A stretch of DNA of 64,000 bases from Luteimonas sp. MC1750 (GCF_016615955.1 NZ_CP067113.1:806001-870000); one strand, 5' to 3'; shown: positions 26,543 through 36,018, counted from the first letter of the stretch. Numbers and translations are program-made. Notes: generated from the letters alone by a model not told the origin.

Positions 26543-27190
26543 TCAGTCGCGTTCGAATTCCGCGAGATCGGCGAGGATGCGCTGGCTGCGGCGGATGCCG
26601 TCGCCACCGTCGCAGCGCGGCGCATCGGGTTCGACCGCGGCGGGCCGGCGCAGCCAGGCGTACAGGCCGGTCGCGAGCAGGCCCAGGATGCCGACGCCGA
26701 GCGACAGCGTGATCCAGCCCGGCGTGCCGGCCCCGGCGGGGAGGCCCTGCAGCCCGGCCACGGCGAGCACCACCAGCACCCACATGATCCACCACGGCAG
26801 GCCGCAGGCCCTGGCATTGATGCCGTGGAGGCGCAGCAGGCGCGCCAGGCGCCGCTGGATGTCGAGCACCGGCGCGCCATAGTCGACGGTGGCCGCCAGT
26901 CCGATGGTGGCGGCGGCCAGCACGATGTTGAGCAGGCCGAAGGCGTGCAGGATCAGGCCGGTCGCCAGCAGCGCCGGGACGTCGACGTTGCGCGTCCAGC
27001 ACGCCAGCCCCAGCAGCAGCAGGCCCAGGCCGAACGCGACCTGCAGCGCCTGGCCCCAGACCAGCGGACGCAGGGCGCGGCGGGCCGCGTCCGCGCGGTC
27101 GCTGCGGTACAGGCGCAGCTGCAGCGCATCGTGGCGTTCGAGCTGGCGGCCGAGGACCTGCCAGGCGGAGCGGAGTTCGTCGAGTTCCAT
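26543..27190 (-). CDS. Membrane protein co-encoded with ECF sigma factor
   Basis: 215 residues from ATG 27190, 8 bases after the sigma-factor stop. The cytoplasmic N-terminus MELDELRSAWQVLGRQLERH resembles short N-terminal helices of anti-sigma-like membrane proteins. Four hydrophobic helices follow (about 57-78, 80-105, 140-160, 167-188), then a charged tail. No zinc-binding HxxxCxxC motif is present. By position it may restrain or assist the sigma factor; this is inference. I do not recognise a named family. Confidence 0.6.
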   Translation of the reverse strand: MELDELRSAWQVLGRQLERHDALQLRLYRSDRADAARRALRPLVWGQALQVAFGLGLLLLGLACWTRNVDVPALLATGLILHAFGLLNIVLAAATIGLAATVDYGAPVLDIQRRLARLLRLHGINARACGLPWWIMWVLVVLAVAGLQGLPAGAGTPGWITLSLGVGILGLLATGLYAWLRRPAAVEPDAPRCDGGDGIRRSQRILADLAEFERD

Positions 27191-27198
27191 GGGAGTCC

Positions 27199-27732
27199 TC
27201 ACGCGGTCGTTGGAGGCGCGACGTGGTCGCGGATGCGTTGCCGCAGGCGGCTGACGCGGGTGGTGACGCTGCTTTCGGACATGCCCAGCACTTCGCCGAT
27301 CTCGCGCGCGCCCCGGTCCTCGAGGTAGAGCAGGAGCAAGGCGCGGTTGAGCGGGTCGAGGGTGGCGATGAAGCCGTGCAGCAGGCGCAGGTGCTGGTCG
27401 CGCTCGTGGTCGTCGCCGGTGGCTTCGGCTGCGTCGTGCAGCGCCGCATCGAACGGCACGAGGTGCTGGCGGCGGCGCCCGTCGCCGCGCAGGTGCGAGA
27501 TGCCGACGTTCAGCGCCACCCGGTACATCCAGGTGGAGAAGCTGCGTTGGGGGTCGTAGCGCGGCCAGGCGTGCCACAGCTCGGTGGCGATGTCCTGGGC
27601 GAGGTCCTCGCGATCGTCGATGCCGCGGGCGTAGGTGCCGGCGACCTTGTAGACGATGCCGCGGTGGCGCTGCAGCAGCGCGGCGAACCCTTCGGCATCC
27701 TCGCGCTGGCGGTGGCTGGCGATGGCGTCCAT
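27199..27732 (-). CDS. ECF-type RNA polymerase sigma factor
   Basis: 177 residues. The sigma2 region holds GIVYKVAGTYARGIDDREDL, AQDIATELWHAW and FSTWMYRVALNVGISHLRG. The sigma4 region holds LDPLNRALLLLYLEDRGARE and IGEVLGMSESSVTTRVSRLR, a helix-turn-helix for -35 recognition. Region 3 is absent, as in all ECF factors. A membrane protein gene follows 8 bases later in the same operon. The 75-base upstream space has a GCGTGACA/TGTCACGC inverted repeat (27756-27763 and 27792-27799). Confidence 0.88.
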   Translation of the reverse strand: MDAIASHRQREDAEGFAALLQRHRGIVYKVAGTYARGIDDREDLAQDIATELWHAWPRYDPQRSFSTWMYRVALNVGISHLRGDGRRRQHLVPFDAALHDAAEATGDDHERDQHLRLLHGFIATLDPLNRALLLLYLEDRGAREIGEVLGMSESSVTTRVSRLRQRIRDHVAPPTTA

Positions 27733-27807
27733 CCCGGTGGCCGATCCCTGAGTGTGCGTGACAGGACCGTGGTTCGCGCCGCCGCGCGGTTTGTCACGCC
27801 GTCCGGA

Positions 27808-28590
27808 TCAGGGCAGCGGCACGCGGACCGCCTCGCCATCCAGGTCGAGCAGGACGCCGTCGCGGTCGATGGCGGTGATGGTGGCGTCGCCCAGCCGGTC
27901 GCCCTCGACCCGGCGCTGGCCGTCGATCACCGCGAAGCGGCGGGCGGGATCGTCGTTCCACATGTGCAGGCTGAGCCTGAGTGCGGGCAGGCGCTCGCGC
28001 TGGCTGCTGGACAGGCCGGTGATGCGGAGGGCATCGCCGGTGACGGCGGTGGCCGGCGCGGCTGGCCGAGGGGACAGGGGGGCCTCGGCGTCGCGGGGCG
28101 CGGCCGCGGTCTCCGCGCCGCTGCGGTCCGCCGCGGCCGCCGCTTCTTCCGCGGCGCGGACGGCCATTGGAGGGGGCGCGAGCGGACGGTCCGCCGCGGG
28201 CTCGGGCGCCGGCGCCGCGCCGGCGGCCTGGATGCGTTCGACCCGCGGAAACCCGCCCGCGGGCGGGGCGGTCCGCGGCCTGCCCGCGGCGGCGTCCCTG
28301 GACACCATGGCATCACGCGACGCGGAATCCGGCCCGGTGGAGGGCGGTTCCGATGTCCGTGTCGCGGCGCGGTCCGGGTCCTGCGTCGAGCCGGCATCGC
28401 GCGCGTCGCCGCGCGGCCACAGCGCCACCAGGACCAGCGCCGCCAGCAACGCGCCGACGGCGGCCCAGGCCGCCGGCGCAAGGCGCGACTTCGGCGGGGC
28501 AGGTGGCGGCAGCTCCACGCGCAGGTCAGGTGCCTCGCCGCGGCGGCGTTCGGCTTCGGACTTGCGCAGGGCTTCGAGGATCAGGGACAT
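27808..28590 (-). CDS. gspB: General secretion protein GspB (T2SSB)
   Basis: 260 residues from ATG 28590. It starts MSLILEALRKSEAERRRGEA, the conserved cytoplasmic opening of GspB/ExeB-type proteins. One membrane helix follows (AAWAAVGALLAALVLVALWP), then a long Ala/Pro/Arg-rich periplasmic linker and the C-terminal T2SSB domain (LPALRLSLHMWNDDPARRFA, VIDGQRRVEGDRLG). It partners the ExeA-type ATPase encoded 8 bases upstream, which helps place the type II secretin in the wall. No other secretion genes lie in the window. Confidence 0.85.
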   Translation of the reverse strand: MSLILEALRKSEAERRRGEAPDLRVELPPPAPPKSRLAPAAWAAVGALLAALVLVALWPRGDARDAGSTQDPDRAATRTSEPPSTGPDSASRDAMVSRDAAAGRPRTAPPAGGFPRVERIQAAGAAPAPEPAADRPLAPPPMAVRAAEEAAAAADRSGAETAAAPRDAEAPLSPRPAAPATAVTGDALRITGLSSSQRERLPALRLSLHMWNDDPARRFAVIDGQRRVEGDRLGDATITAIDRDGVLLDLDGEAVRVPLP

Positions 28591-28598
28591 GCGCGGCC

Positions 28599-30311
28599 TC
28601 AGTCGAGGGTGCGTTCGAGGCGCGGGCCGGGATCGCCGGCGGCCAGCGCGAACAGGGTTTCGGAGCCGACCACGCCGTCCACGGCAAGTCCACGCGCGCG
28701 CTGGAAGCGGCGCACGCCGTCGGCCAGGGACTCGTCGAACGCGGTGCCCGGCGGGGCTTCGCCCGCCACGCCTTCGCGCGCCAGGCGTTCGCGCAGCCAG
28801 TCGACCGCGGCGCCGGACGCGCCGCGCGCGGGCGCTGGCGCCAGCGTCGCCGCCGAACGCCACACCGCGGCGTAGCGCCCGGGCCATGCGCGCTGCAGGG
28901 TGGCGCGGTCGACCTCGACCACGTCGTCGCCGAGGCGCAGGCGCGCGCGATGGCCGTCGGTGGCCTGCAGCAGCGCCCAGGTGCCGTCGCGTCCGGATTC
29001 GAGCTGCAGCAGCACCGGCCGGCCCAGCGCGGCCAGCCGGTCGAGGTGCGCCGTCCCGCGCGTGCAGTACGTGCCCGGCGCGAGCAGCGCGGCGCAGCTG
29101 GCCGCGGCGCGGACATCCTCGGCGGTGTGCGGCAGGGACCAGGCCTCGAGCATGGCGCGCCACGCGGCTTGCTGCGCGGCCGGGTTGGATGCGCCGGCGA
29201 TACGGGCCGACAGCGCTTCGCCGTCGAGCGCCTGCGCTTCGCCCGTGGCGCCAGCGCCGGGTCCGGTGGCGCCACCGCTGCGGGCTCGCGCGGGGGCCGC
29301 AGCGCCGTCCGCCGGCGTGCGTGCCGCGACGGCGGCAGCGCCGACGTCGGCGTCCACGTCCACGGATCCAGTCCCGCTCGCGGCGTGCCGACCGGGCATC
29401 GGCCACAGCGCCGCAATGACGATCGCCACCCCCGCCGCGGCACCCAGCCCCGCGGCCACGGCCAGCCAGCGTGCCCGCGGACCATCCGCGCGGCGCGCCG
29501 GCGGCAGCGCCTCGCGGGCCGCCTCCTCGACCAGCGCGGCGTCGATGCTGCCGCGGTCCCGCGCGTAGCCCGCCAGCAGCGCGCGCTCGGCGATCACGTT
29601 GACCAGCCGCGGGATGCCGCCGCTGCGCAGGTGCACGCGCTGCACCGCGCCCTCGTCGAAGGGGAAATGCTGTCCGCCGGCCACGCGGAAGCGGTGGCGC
29701 AGGTAGGCCGCGGTTCCGGCGCCGTCGAGCGGGGTGAGGTGGAAGCGCGCGGTGATGCGCTGCGCCAGCTGGCGCAGGCCGGGCTCGGCCAGCATGTCGC
29801 GCAGTTCGGGCTGGCCGACGAGGATGATCTGCAGCAGCTTCTGGGTGTCGGTCTCGAGGTTGGTCAGCAGCCTCACCTGCTCCAGCGTCTCCACCGGCAG
29901 CGCCTGCGCCTCGTCGATGACCAGCACCACGCGCAGGCCCTGCGCATAGGCCGCAAGCAGGTGGGCGTTGAGCGCGTCGACCAGGGCCTTGGCGTTGCCG
30001 CGGCGGCCGTCGAGGTCGATGCGCAGCTCCTCGCACACCGTCTCCAGGAGCTGCACCGGGTCCTGGCGCGGATTGAGCACCAGGGCGACGCGCACGTTCT
30101 CCGGCAGCTGGCCCAGCAGCAGGCGGCTGAGCGTGGTCTTGCCGGTGCCGACCTCGCCGGTGAGCTGGACGAAGCCGCCGCCGCCGCCCTGGGTGATGCC
30201 GAACAGCAGGTGTGCGAGGGCATCGCGGTGGCGCTCGCCGAGGAAGACGAAACGCGGGTCCGGCGTGATCGAGAACGGCGGCTCGGAGAGCCCGTAGTGC
30301 GCCAGGTACAT
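28599..30311 (-). CDS. gspA: ExeA/GspA-type AAA ATPase with peptidoglycan-binding tail
   Basis: 570 residues. The cytoplasmic AAA domain begins MYLAHYGLSEPPFSITPDPR, the usual ExeA opening, with Walker A TGEVGTGKTTLSRLL (about 50-64) and Walker B LRVVLVIDEAQALP. A membrane helix lies at about 273-295. The periplasmic part ends in a PG_binding_1-like repeat (DESLADGVRRFQRARGLAVD, GVVGSETLFALAAG). In Aeromonas ExeA/ExeB uses ATP to insert the secretin ExeD through peptidoglycan. It forms a two-gene operon with gspB. Confidence 0.88.
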   Translation of the reverse strand: MYLAHYGLSEPPFSITPDPRFVFLGERHRDALAHLLFGITQGGGGGFVQLTGEVGTGKTTLSRLLLGQLPENVRVALVLNPRQDPVQLLETVCEELRIDLDGRRGNAKALVDALNAHLLAAYAQGLRVVLVIDEAQALPVETLEQVRLLTNLETDTQKLLQIILVGQPELRDMLAEPGLRQLAQRITARFHLTPLDGAGTAAYLRHRFRVAGGQHFPFDEGAVQRVHLRSGGIPRLVNVIAERALLAGYARDRGSIDAALVEEAAREALPPARRADGPRARWLAVAAGLGAAAGVAIVIAALWPMPGRHAASGTGSVDVDADVGAAAVAARTPADGAAAPARARSGGATGPGAGATGEAQALDGEALSARIAGASNPAAQQAAWRAMLEAWSLPHTAEDVRAAASCAALLAPGTYCTRGTAHLDRLAALGRPVLLQLESGRDGTWALLQATDGHRARLRLGDDVVEVDRATLQRAWPGRYAAVWRSAATLAPAPARGASGAAVDWLRERLAREGVAGEAPPGTAFDESLADGVRRFQRARGLAVDGVVGSETLFALAAGDPGPRLERTLD

Positions 30312-30315
30312 GGAT

Positions 30316-31257
30316 TCAGTCTGTCACGTCGCGGGACTCGCCCACGGCCAGGGCTTCGGCGTGGGTGATCCGGTGCGGACGCGCCAGCAGCGGGTGCACC
30401 AGCACCGCCGCGAGGATGATCACCACGCCCAGGTAGAACGGCAGGCTCAGCTCCTGCTGCTCGGACAGCAGCAGGATCGCCAGGATGATCGCGTAGACCG
30501 GCTCCAGGTTCACCGCCAGCTGCGCCGAAAACGCGCTCATGTGGCGCAGGGCCACCAGCGACAGTGCGAACGGGAACAGGGTGCAGGCGAAGGCGAGCAG
30601 CAGCAGCCAGGCGGCGTCCTGCCCGCCGGGCAGGACGAAGAGCGGGCCGGCGAAGGCCGGGAACAGCCTCGGCATCACCGGCGCCAGCAGGGTCAGCGCG
30701 ACCGCGCCGGCGCCCAGCTCGACGGCGGTCACCACCAGCGGGTCGGCGTGTTCGACCAGGCGCTTGTTGAGCGAGCCGAACAGCGCCACGAACAGCGCCG
30801 ACAGCGCGCCCACCGCGACGCCGATGCGCATGCCGTCGGGGATGCCGCCGACCACCAGCGCGACGCCCGGCAGCACGGCGACGCCGAGCGCGAGCTCCGC
30901 GCGCGAGAAGCGCCGGCCGGCGAGCTTCGGTTCCACCATCGCCACGAAGACCGTGGCCAGCGCCATGCAGGTCGCCGCCACCGAGGCGTTGGCCAGCTTC
31001 ACCGCGCCGTAGAAGGTCAGCCAGTGCAGCGCCACCAGCACGCCGATGCCGGCATACGACAGCAGCAGCCGGCGCGGCAGGCCGCGCACGCCGAGCCACA
31101 CGCGCGGCACCAGGGCCAGCGCGGCCGCCACCAGCAGCATCCGCCACCACACCAGCGGCAGCGCCGGCAGGGTGATCAGCTTGCCGAGGATGGCGGTGAA
31201 GCCCCAGAGCAGGACGCAGAGATGGATCTGCAGCTGGGCACGGGCGGCGGGGGTCAT
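30316..31257 (-). CDS. EamA/DMT-superfamily transporter
   Basis: 313 residues with ten predicted helices in two EamA repeats (first LCVLLWGFTAILGKLI onward; second from VGALSALFVALFGSLNKRLV). The NLEPVYAIILAILLL segment before the last helices is the conserved EamA signature. Members export amino acids or other metabolites; the substrate here is unknown. It ends four bases before the gspA start region on the same strand, so it may be the first gene of that operon. Confidence 0.85.
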   Translation of the reverse strand: MTPAARAQLQIHLCVLLWGFTAILGKLITLPALPLVWWRMLLVAAALALVPRVWLGVRGLPRRLLLSYAGIGVLVALHWLTFYGAVKLANASVAATCMALATVFVAMVEPKLAGRRFSRAELALGVAVLPGVALVVGGIPDGMRIGVAVGALSALFVALFGSLNKRLVEHADPLVVTAVELGAGAVALTLLAPVMPRLFPAFAGPLFVLPGGQDAAWLLLLAFACTLFPFALSLVALRHMSAFSAQLAVNLEPVYAIILAILLLSEQQELSLPFYLGVVIILAAVLVHPLLARPHRITHAEALAVGESRDVTD

Positions 31258-31330
31258 GGCGGGCGTCGCGGTCGGGGCCGGCGATTATCGCGGATGCGTC
31301 GCCGTGGTCGCCGCCGCCGGCGAGCCTGTG

Positions 31331-31378
31331 GCCGCTCGGCCGCTCGGCCGCTCGGCCGCTCAGCCGCTCAGCCGCCCG
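31331..31378. repeat. Six tandem copies of an 8-bp unit
   Basis: GCCGCTCG (three exact copies), GCCGCTCA (two) and GCCGCCCG run head to tail between the EamA gene and the 3' end of the DUF72 gene, whose stop codon lies inside the last units. It is a simple-sequence tract likely to vary in copy number. Confidence 0.85.
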
Positions 31379-32243
31379 CGGTCCGGACGAGCCGGGCGTG
31401 CAGGGCCATCGCCGCCGCGGGGTTGCGCTCCTTGGCCGCGGAAATGAAGAACACGAAGACGTCGCGCGGCTTGCGCTTGCCCGCGGGCGCGGCGGCTGGC
31501 GTGATGCGCGGCAGGTCGTCCGGCTCGCCGCCGGCGGCCCATGCGCGTGCGCGCTTCGCCCAGCGCGCGAGTGCGGGGCCCGTGTAGCCGGTCGCAATGT
31601 CGCTGCGCGCCCGCATCAGCCGCGCATAGACGAAGCCGGCGGTGGCGTCGGCGAACGAAGGGTGCTCGTCGGAGTCGGTGAAGACCGTGGCCATGCCGTG
31701 CCGGCGCGCCAGCGCGACGTAGTCCGCGTCGACGAAACCGGGATCGCGCACGTCGAGCACGTGCCGCAGCGGGCGCCCGCCCACATCGCGCGGGAGCAGT
31801 TCGAGGAAGGCGGCGAAGCGGTCGCGGTCCGGCCGGGGGCCGCGATCGAACTGCCAGACCAGCGGACCCAGCCGGTCGCCGAGCCCGGCGATGCCGCCGA
31901 TGAAATCCGCCACCTGGCCACCGGTCTGGTCCAACGCGCGCGACTGCGTGATGCGCATGGGCGCCTTGGCCGAGAACACGAATCCGGGCGGGGTCTCGTC
32001 GCGCCATTTGGCATAGGTTGCCGGCGTCTGCGCCCGGTAGAAGGTGCCATTGATCTCGATCGCCGACAGCCGGCGGCTGGCGTACTGCAGCTCGCGCCGC
32101 TGCACGAGTCCCTTGGGGTAGAAGTTGTCGCGCCACGGCGGGTAGACCCAGCCGCCGACGCCGGTGCGGATGCCGTCGACCGGGGGCACGCCGGTGGCGG
32201 GCGCGTCGCCGGTCGCGGGGGTGTCGGCGGGTCGTGCGGCCAT
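31368..32243 (-). CDS. DUF72 family protein (YecE-like)
   Basis: 291 residues from ATG 32243. The TIM-barrel-like DUF72 core includes RTGVGGWVYPPWRDNFYPKG, AIEINGTFYRAQTPATYAKW, FVFSAKAPMRITQSRAL, LGPLVWQFDRGP and the late KRKPRDVFVFFISAAKERNP. The biochemical function of the family is unknown. The first ~25 residues are low-complexity (Ala/Thr/Pro/Gly) and might be absent if a later start is used. Upstream frame codons are shadow of the serine hydrolase gene, which is divergent. Confidence 0.85.
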   Translation of the reverse strand: MAARPADTPATGDAPATGVPPVDGIRTGVGGWVYPPWRDNFYPKGLVQRRELQYASRRLSAIEINGTFYRAQTPATYAKWRDETPPGFVFSAKAPMRITQSRALDQTGGQVADFIGGIAGLGDRLGPLVWQFDRGPRPDRDRFAAFLELLPRDVGGRPLRHVLDVRDPGFVDADYVALARRHGMATVFTDSDEHPSFADATAGFVYARLMRARSDIATGYTGPALARWAKRARAWAAGGEPDDLPRITPAAAPAGKRKPRDVFVFFISAAKERNPAAAMALHARLVRTAGG

Positions 32244-32370
32244 GGCGCGGCTCCTGCTCGATCGAAAACGGCTGCGCTGCAGGTTAGGGCAAGCCGCGCA
32301 CCCGCGCACGCTTGGCGGGGCGTGCGCCGGCACTCGATACTGGCGGCCAGTCCATCCGGGGAATCCATCC

Positions 32371-33981
32371 ATGTCGAAGCCGCTCGTGGCCGCCGTTTCA
32401 CTGCTGCTGCTGTCCCTCGCGCCGCGCGCGGCCGCGCAGGCACCACGTCCGCCCGAACTGGCGGGCCTGGACGCGCAGGTCGAATCGGTCCGCGACACGT
32501 TCAAGGTGCCCGGCATCGCCGTGGCCGTGGTCAAGGACGGCGAGCTGGTCTTCGCCGACGGCTGGGGCGAGCGCGAGGTCGGCAAGCCCGGCAAGGTCGA
32601 CGGCGACACCCTGTTCTCCATCGCCTCCATCACCAAGGCCTTTACCTCCGCCTCGCTGTCGATCCTCGCCGACGAGGGCAAGCTCGACATGGACGACCGC
32701 GTCATCGACCACCTGCCGTGGTTCCGCATGTCCGACGCGTACATCACGCGCGAGATGCGCATCCGCGACCTGCTGGTGCACCGCAGCGGCCTCGGCCTTG
32801 GTGCCGGCGACCTGCTGTTCTGGCCGCCCAGCGACTACGACACGCGCGAGGTGGTGGAGCGACTGGCGCAGGTGCCGATCGAAGGCGGCTTCCGCGAGCG
32901 CTACGCCTACGACAACGTGCTGTACGCCGTGGCGCAGCTGGTGATCGAGCGGGTCTCCGGGCAGCCCTATGCCGACTTCGTGCGCACGCGCCTGTTCGAA
33001 CCGGTGGGCATGGCGTCCACGCGCATCGACAGCAAGGCCCTGCGGCCAACCGACACCAATGTCGCCATGGGCCATGCGCGGCCCGGCTTCACCGGCGACC
33101 CGGAACCCGTGCCGGCCATGTCGTGGTCGAACAACACTGCCGCGGGCGGCATCTACTCCAGCGTCAAGGACATGGCGAAGTGGATGCGCGTGCAGCTGGA
33201 CGGCGGCGTGCTTCATGGCAGGGCGCCGGAGGGTGAGGGCGAAGACGCGAAGCGCCTGTTCAGCGCCAAGCGCCACGAGGCGATGTGGACCCTGGTCACG
33301 CCGATCCCGATCCGCGAGCCGGCCGTGCCGGAACTCGCGGCTACGAAGCCGAACTTCGCCGGCTACGGCGAGGCCTGGAGCCTCAGTGACTACCGCGGCC
33401 GCCGCCTGGTGTGGCACACCGGCGGCTGGCCGGGCATGGTCTCGCGCCTGACCCTGGTGCCGGAGCTCGACCTGGGCGTGGTGGTGCTGACCAACCAGGA
33501 AGCCGGTGCGGCCTTCAATGCCGTGACCATGCACGTGCTGGATGCCTACATGGACGCGCCGGCCACGGATTGGGTCGCGGCCTACGCCGCCGCCGTCGGC
33601 AAGGGTGGCGACAAGGCCGACGAGGACTGGGCCAAACACGTGGCCGCGCGTGACGCCGGCTCGAAGCCCTCGCTGCCGCTGCGCGGCTACGCGGCGACCT
33701 ATGCCGACCCCTGGTACGGCGACGTGGTGGTGGAGCCGGCCGGCAAGGGCCTGCGGATGCGCTTCAGCCGCACGCCGCAGCTGGTCGGATCACTGGAGCA
33801 CTGGCAGCACGACAGCTTCATCGTGCGCTGGGACGACCGCACGCTGAACGCCGATGCCTTCGTCAACTTCAGCCTCGACCAGGACGGCAAGGTGCTGGGC
33901 GCGCGGATGGAAGCGGTCTCCCCGCTGACCGACTTCAGCTTCGACTTCCACGACCTGCGGCTGGTGCCGCTGGCGGACTGA
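32371..33981 (+). CDS. Secreted serine hydrolase, beta-lactamase/PBP4* family
   Basis: 536 residues. A signal peptide (MSKPLVAAVSLLLLSLAPRA, cleaved near AAAQA) is followed by a class C beta-lactamase-type domain: nucleophile motif SITK, Tyr motif YAYDN, and HTGGWPG in place of KTG. The last ~150 residues form a separate beta-rich DUF3471-type domain (PLRGYAATYADPWYGDVVVE). Such proteins are usually esterases or peptidases acting on D-amino acid or ester bonds, not true beta-lactamases. ATG 32371 matches the signal peptide. A REP element follows 27 bases downstream. Confidence 0.87.
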   Translation: MSKPLVAAVSLLLLSLAPRAAAQAPRPPELAGLDAQVESVRDTFKVPGIAVAVVKDGELVFADGWGEREVGKPGKVDGDTLFSIASITKAFTSASLSILADEGKLDMDDRVIDHLPWFRMSDAYITREMRIRDLLVHRSGLGLGAGDLLFWPPSDYDTREVVERLAQVPIEGGFRERYAYDNVLYAVAQLVIERVSGQPYADFVRTRLFEPVGMASTRIDSKALRPTDTNVAMGHARPGFTGDPEPVPAMSWSNNTAAGGIYSSVKDMAKWMRVQLDGGVLHGRAPEGEGEDAKRLFSAKRHEAMWTLVTPIPIREPAVPELAATKPNFAGYGEAWSLSDYRGRRLVWHTGGWPGMVSRLTLVPELDLGVVVLTNQEAGAAFNAVTMHVLDAYMDAPATDWVAAYAAAVGKGGDKADEDWAKHVAARDAGSKPSLPLRGYAATYADPWYGDVVVEPAGKGLRMRFSRTPQLVGSLEHWQHDSFIVRWDDRTLNADAFVNFSLDQDGKVLGARMEAVSPLTDFSFDFHDLRLVPLAD

Positions 33982-34008
33982 TGGCCGCGCGCTCCCTCTG
34001 GCCAGGAC

Positions 34009-34086
34009 TGTAGGAGCGGCTATAGCCGCGATCCCCAGTACCGATTGTCCCGGCAAAAGCCTATCGCGGCTGTAGCCGCTCCTACA
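34009..34086. repeat. GTAG-type REP pair
   Basis: A 78-bp element between convergent genes. Left half TGTAGGAGCGGCTATAGCCG, right half CGCGGCTGTAGCCGCTCCTA, separated by an unrelated ~35-base middle. Both terminal GTAG/CTAC feet are intact. Confidence 0.88.
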
Positions 34087-34125
34087 GTGGAGGACGGCCA
34101 CCCCCGAGAGGGTGGCCGCGGCGGC

Positions 34126-35934
34126 TCACTGGATCGGTTCGTCCAGCAGCAGCTGCCGGGCGAAGCGCACCGGCGGGGCGCCCTGGGCGAGCACGCTGTC
34201 GTGGTACCGCTTCATGTCGAACGCCTCGCCGGCCTTGGCCTCGGCCGCGCGGCGCATGTCGAAGTGCTCCTGCGCGCCGACGAAATAGGTCGCCAGCTGG
34301 GTCGACGACAGCTGCGCGCGGATCCACTTGCCCTCCGCCTCGCTCTGCTGCTGGAAGGTCTGGCGGACCATCAGGTCCATCGCCTGCTCCTTCGTCCAGT
34401 TGTCGACGTGGATGCCCTGGTCGAGGATCGCGTTGCCGACCGAGCGCGCATAGAACTTCAGCTGCATCAGGCGGAACAGCGGGTCCTTGTCGAGGTAGCC
34501 GGCGTCGGCCAGCACGCGCTCGGTGTACACCGCCCAGCCCTCGGCGAACGGTCCCGAGCGCAGCGCCGCGCGCAGCGTCGAAGGATGCTTGGCCGAATGA
34601 GCACCTTCGAGGTAATGCCCGGGCATCGCCTCGTGGATGGTGAGCACGTGGATCATGCGCCGGTTGTATTCGCGCAGGAACGAGGTGACCTGGGCGTCGC
34701 TCCAGTCATCCGGGATCGGCGAGATCGCGTAGTAGGTGTCCAGGCCCTTGTCGAGCGGCCCCGGCGAGTCGCAGTACGCCACCGAGAAGCCGCGCTGGAA
34801 CTCCGGCATCAGGATGATCTTCACCGGGTCGTCGGGCACGGTCACGATGTCGTGGCGGCGCACGAAGTCCGTCGCGACTTCCAGGGTGTGCCGGGCGAAC
34901 TCCACCACCTCCTCGCGACCGGGTCGGTCCTCGTTGGCCAGCTCCATCGCCGCCTCGATCGCGGCCTGGCGCTGCGCCCCGGTCGGCTGGTCCGGCGTGT
35001 CCGGCGCGCCTTCCCGGTCCTTCAGCACCACCTTCGCGACGTCGTACATCTCGTCCCGCACACGGGCAAGTTCCGCCTCGGCGCGGCGGCGGATTTCCTG
35101 GCGGCTGAGCGACGAATTGAGCGACAGGCGCAGCTTCCGGTCGTAGCGCTCGGCGCCGATGCGGAACTCGCCCCTGGCATCCGGCACCAGGGTGCCGTCG
35201 AGCCAGGCCTGGTGCTCCTCCACCGCCGGGCGCAGCGCGGCGATGGCGGCGTCCAGGCGCGCGCGGTCGGCGCCCTGCAGCTGGTCGGCATTGGGGGTGA
35301 TGAAGGTCTCGATCAGGGTGAAGATGCCGCGGTTCTGCCGCGCCACGGTCTCGGCATGCGTCTTCGGCACGCGCGCCGGGTCGAGGTTGGCGCGCGCCTG
35401 CGCGAGCAGGGCCGGGATCTTCTCCATGCGCGCGGCGGCCGACTTCAGCCGCTCGGGCATCGGCGCGAATTCGCGCGCCATCAGGCCGTAGATCGCGCCG
35501 CCGGCCAATCCGCTGTACACCTGCGGGTCCCAGGCCCAGGACTGCATGGTCTCCAGGTCCCAGAGCGTGCTGTCCAGCTGGTTGCGCAGGATCAGCGCGT
35601 CGACCTGGTGCTCGCGCGACAGCGTGGCCGCATCGATGCCGTCGAGTGCGGCGAGCATGCCGCGGGTCCAGTCCGCCGATTTGCGCCGGCCCTCGGCGCT
35701 CAGGTCATCGAGTTCGGCATCGAAGCGGTGGTCGCCGATCTGCGTGGCCGCCACCGGCGAGAGGGCGAGGCCCTCGTCGAGGAAGCGGGCCGCGAGCGCG
35801 GCGAACGCCTGGTCCTGGGCGGTCTCCGAGGGGGCGGCGGCACCGGCCGCGGGCGTTGGTGGCGTGGTGGCCTGGCCCTGGCAGGCGGCCAACGACAGCG
35901 CGAGCAGGGAGGCGGCAAACAGCGATCGGGACAT
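34126..35934 (-). CDS. DUF885 lipoprotein, probable zinc metallopeptidase
   Basis: 602 residues from ATG 35934. A lipoprotein signal with lipobox LAACQ (Cys at about 18) precedes a Thr/Pro/Ala-rich linker and a large helical DUF885 domain. The HEAMPGHYLEGAH segment carries the HExxxxH zinc motif of the family, with GPFAEGWAVYTERVL supplying the downstream Glu. Members are periplasmic peptidases, some acting on dipeptides. It is likely anchored at the outer membrane. An upstream ATG at 35967 would bury the signal sequence and is less likely. Confidence 0.85.
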   Translation of the reverse strand: MSRSLFAASLLALSLAACQGQATTPPTPAAGAAAPSETAQDQAFAALAARFLDEGLALSPVAATQIGDHRFDAELDDLSAEGRRKSADWTRGMLAALDGIDAATLSREHQVDALILRNQLDSTLWDLETMQSWAWDPQVYSGLAGGAIYGLMAREFAPMPERLKSAAARMEKIPALLAQARANLDPARVPKTHAETVARQNRGIFTLIETFITPNADQLQGADRARLDAAIAALRPAVEEHQAWLDGTLVPDARGEFRIGAERYDRKLRLSLNSSLSRQEIRRRAEAELARVRDEMYDVAKVVLKDREGAPDTPDQPTGAQRQAAIEAAMELANEDRPGREEVVEFARHTLEVATDFVRRHDIVTVPDDPVKIILMPEFQRGFSVAYCDSPGPLDKGLDTYYAISPIPDDWSDAQVTSFLREYNRRMIHVLTIHEAMPGHYLEGAHSAKHPSTLRAALRSGPFAEGWAVYTERVLADAGYLDKDPLFRLMQLKFYARSVGNAILDQGIHVDNWTKEQAMDLMVRQTFQQQSEAEGKWIRAQLSSTQLATYFVGAQEHFDMRRAAEAKAGEAFDMKRYHDSVLAQGAPPVRFARQLLLDEPIQ

Positions 35935-36018
35935 GCGGGTTCCGGATGGGATGGCAGCGCGCAGCATAGTGCCGCCGCGGCCGACGCGCCCGGGCCGATC
36001 GTGCGCCGCCGGGAGCGC

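Noticed and set aside
27808..30311. Type II secretion locus
   Set aside because: Only the ExeA/GspB assembly pair is present; no secretin, pseudopilin or GspE/F genes are in the window.
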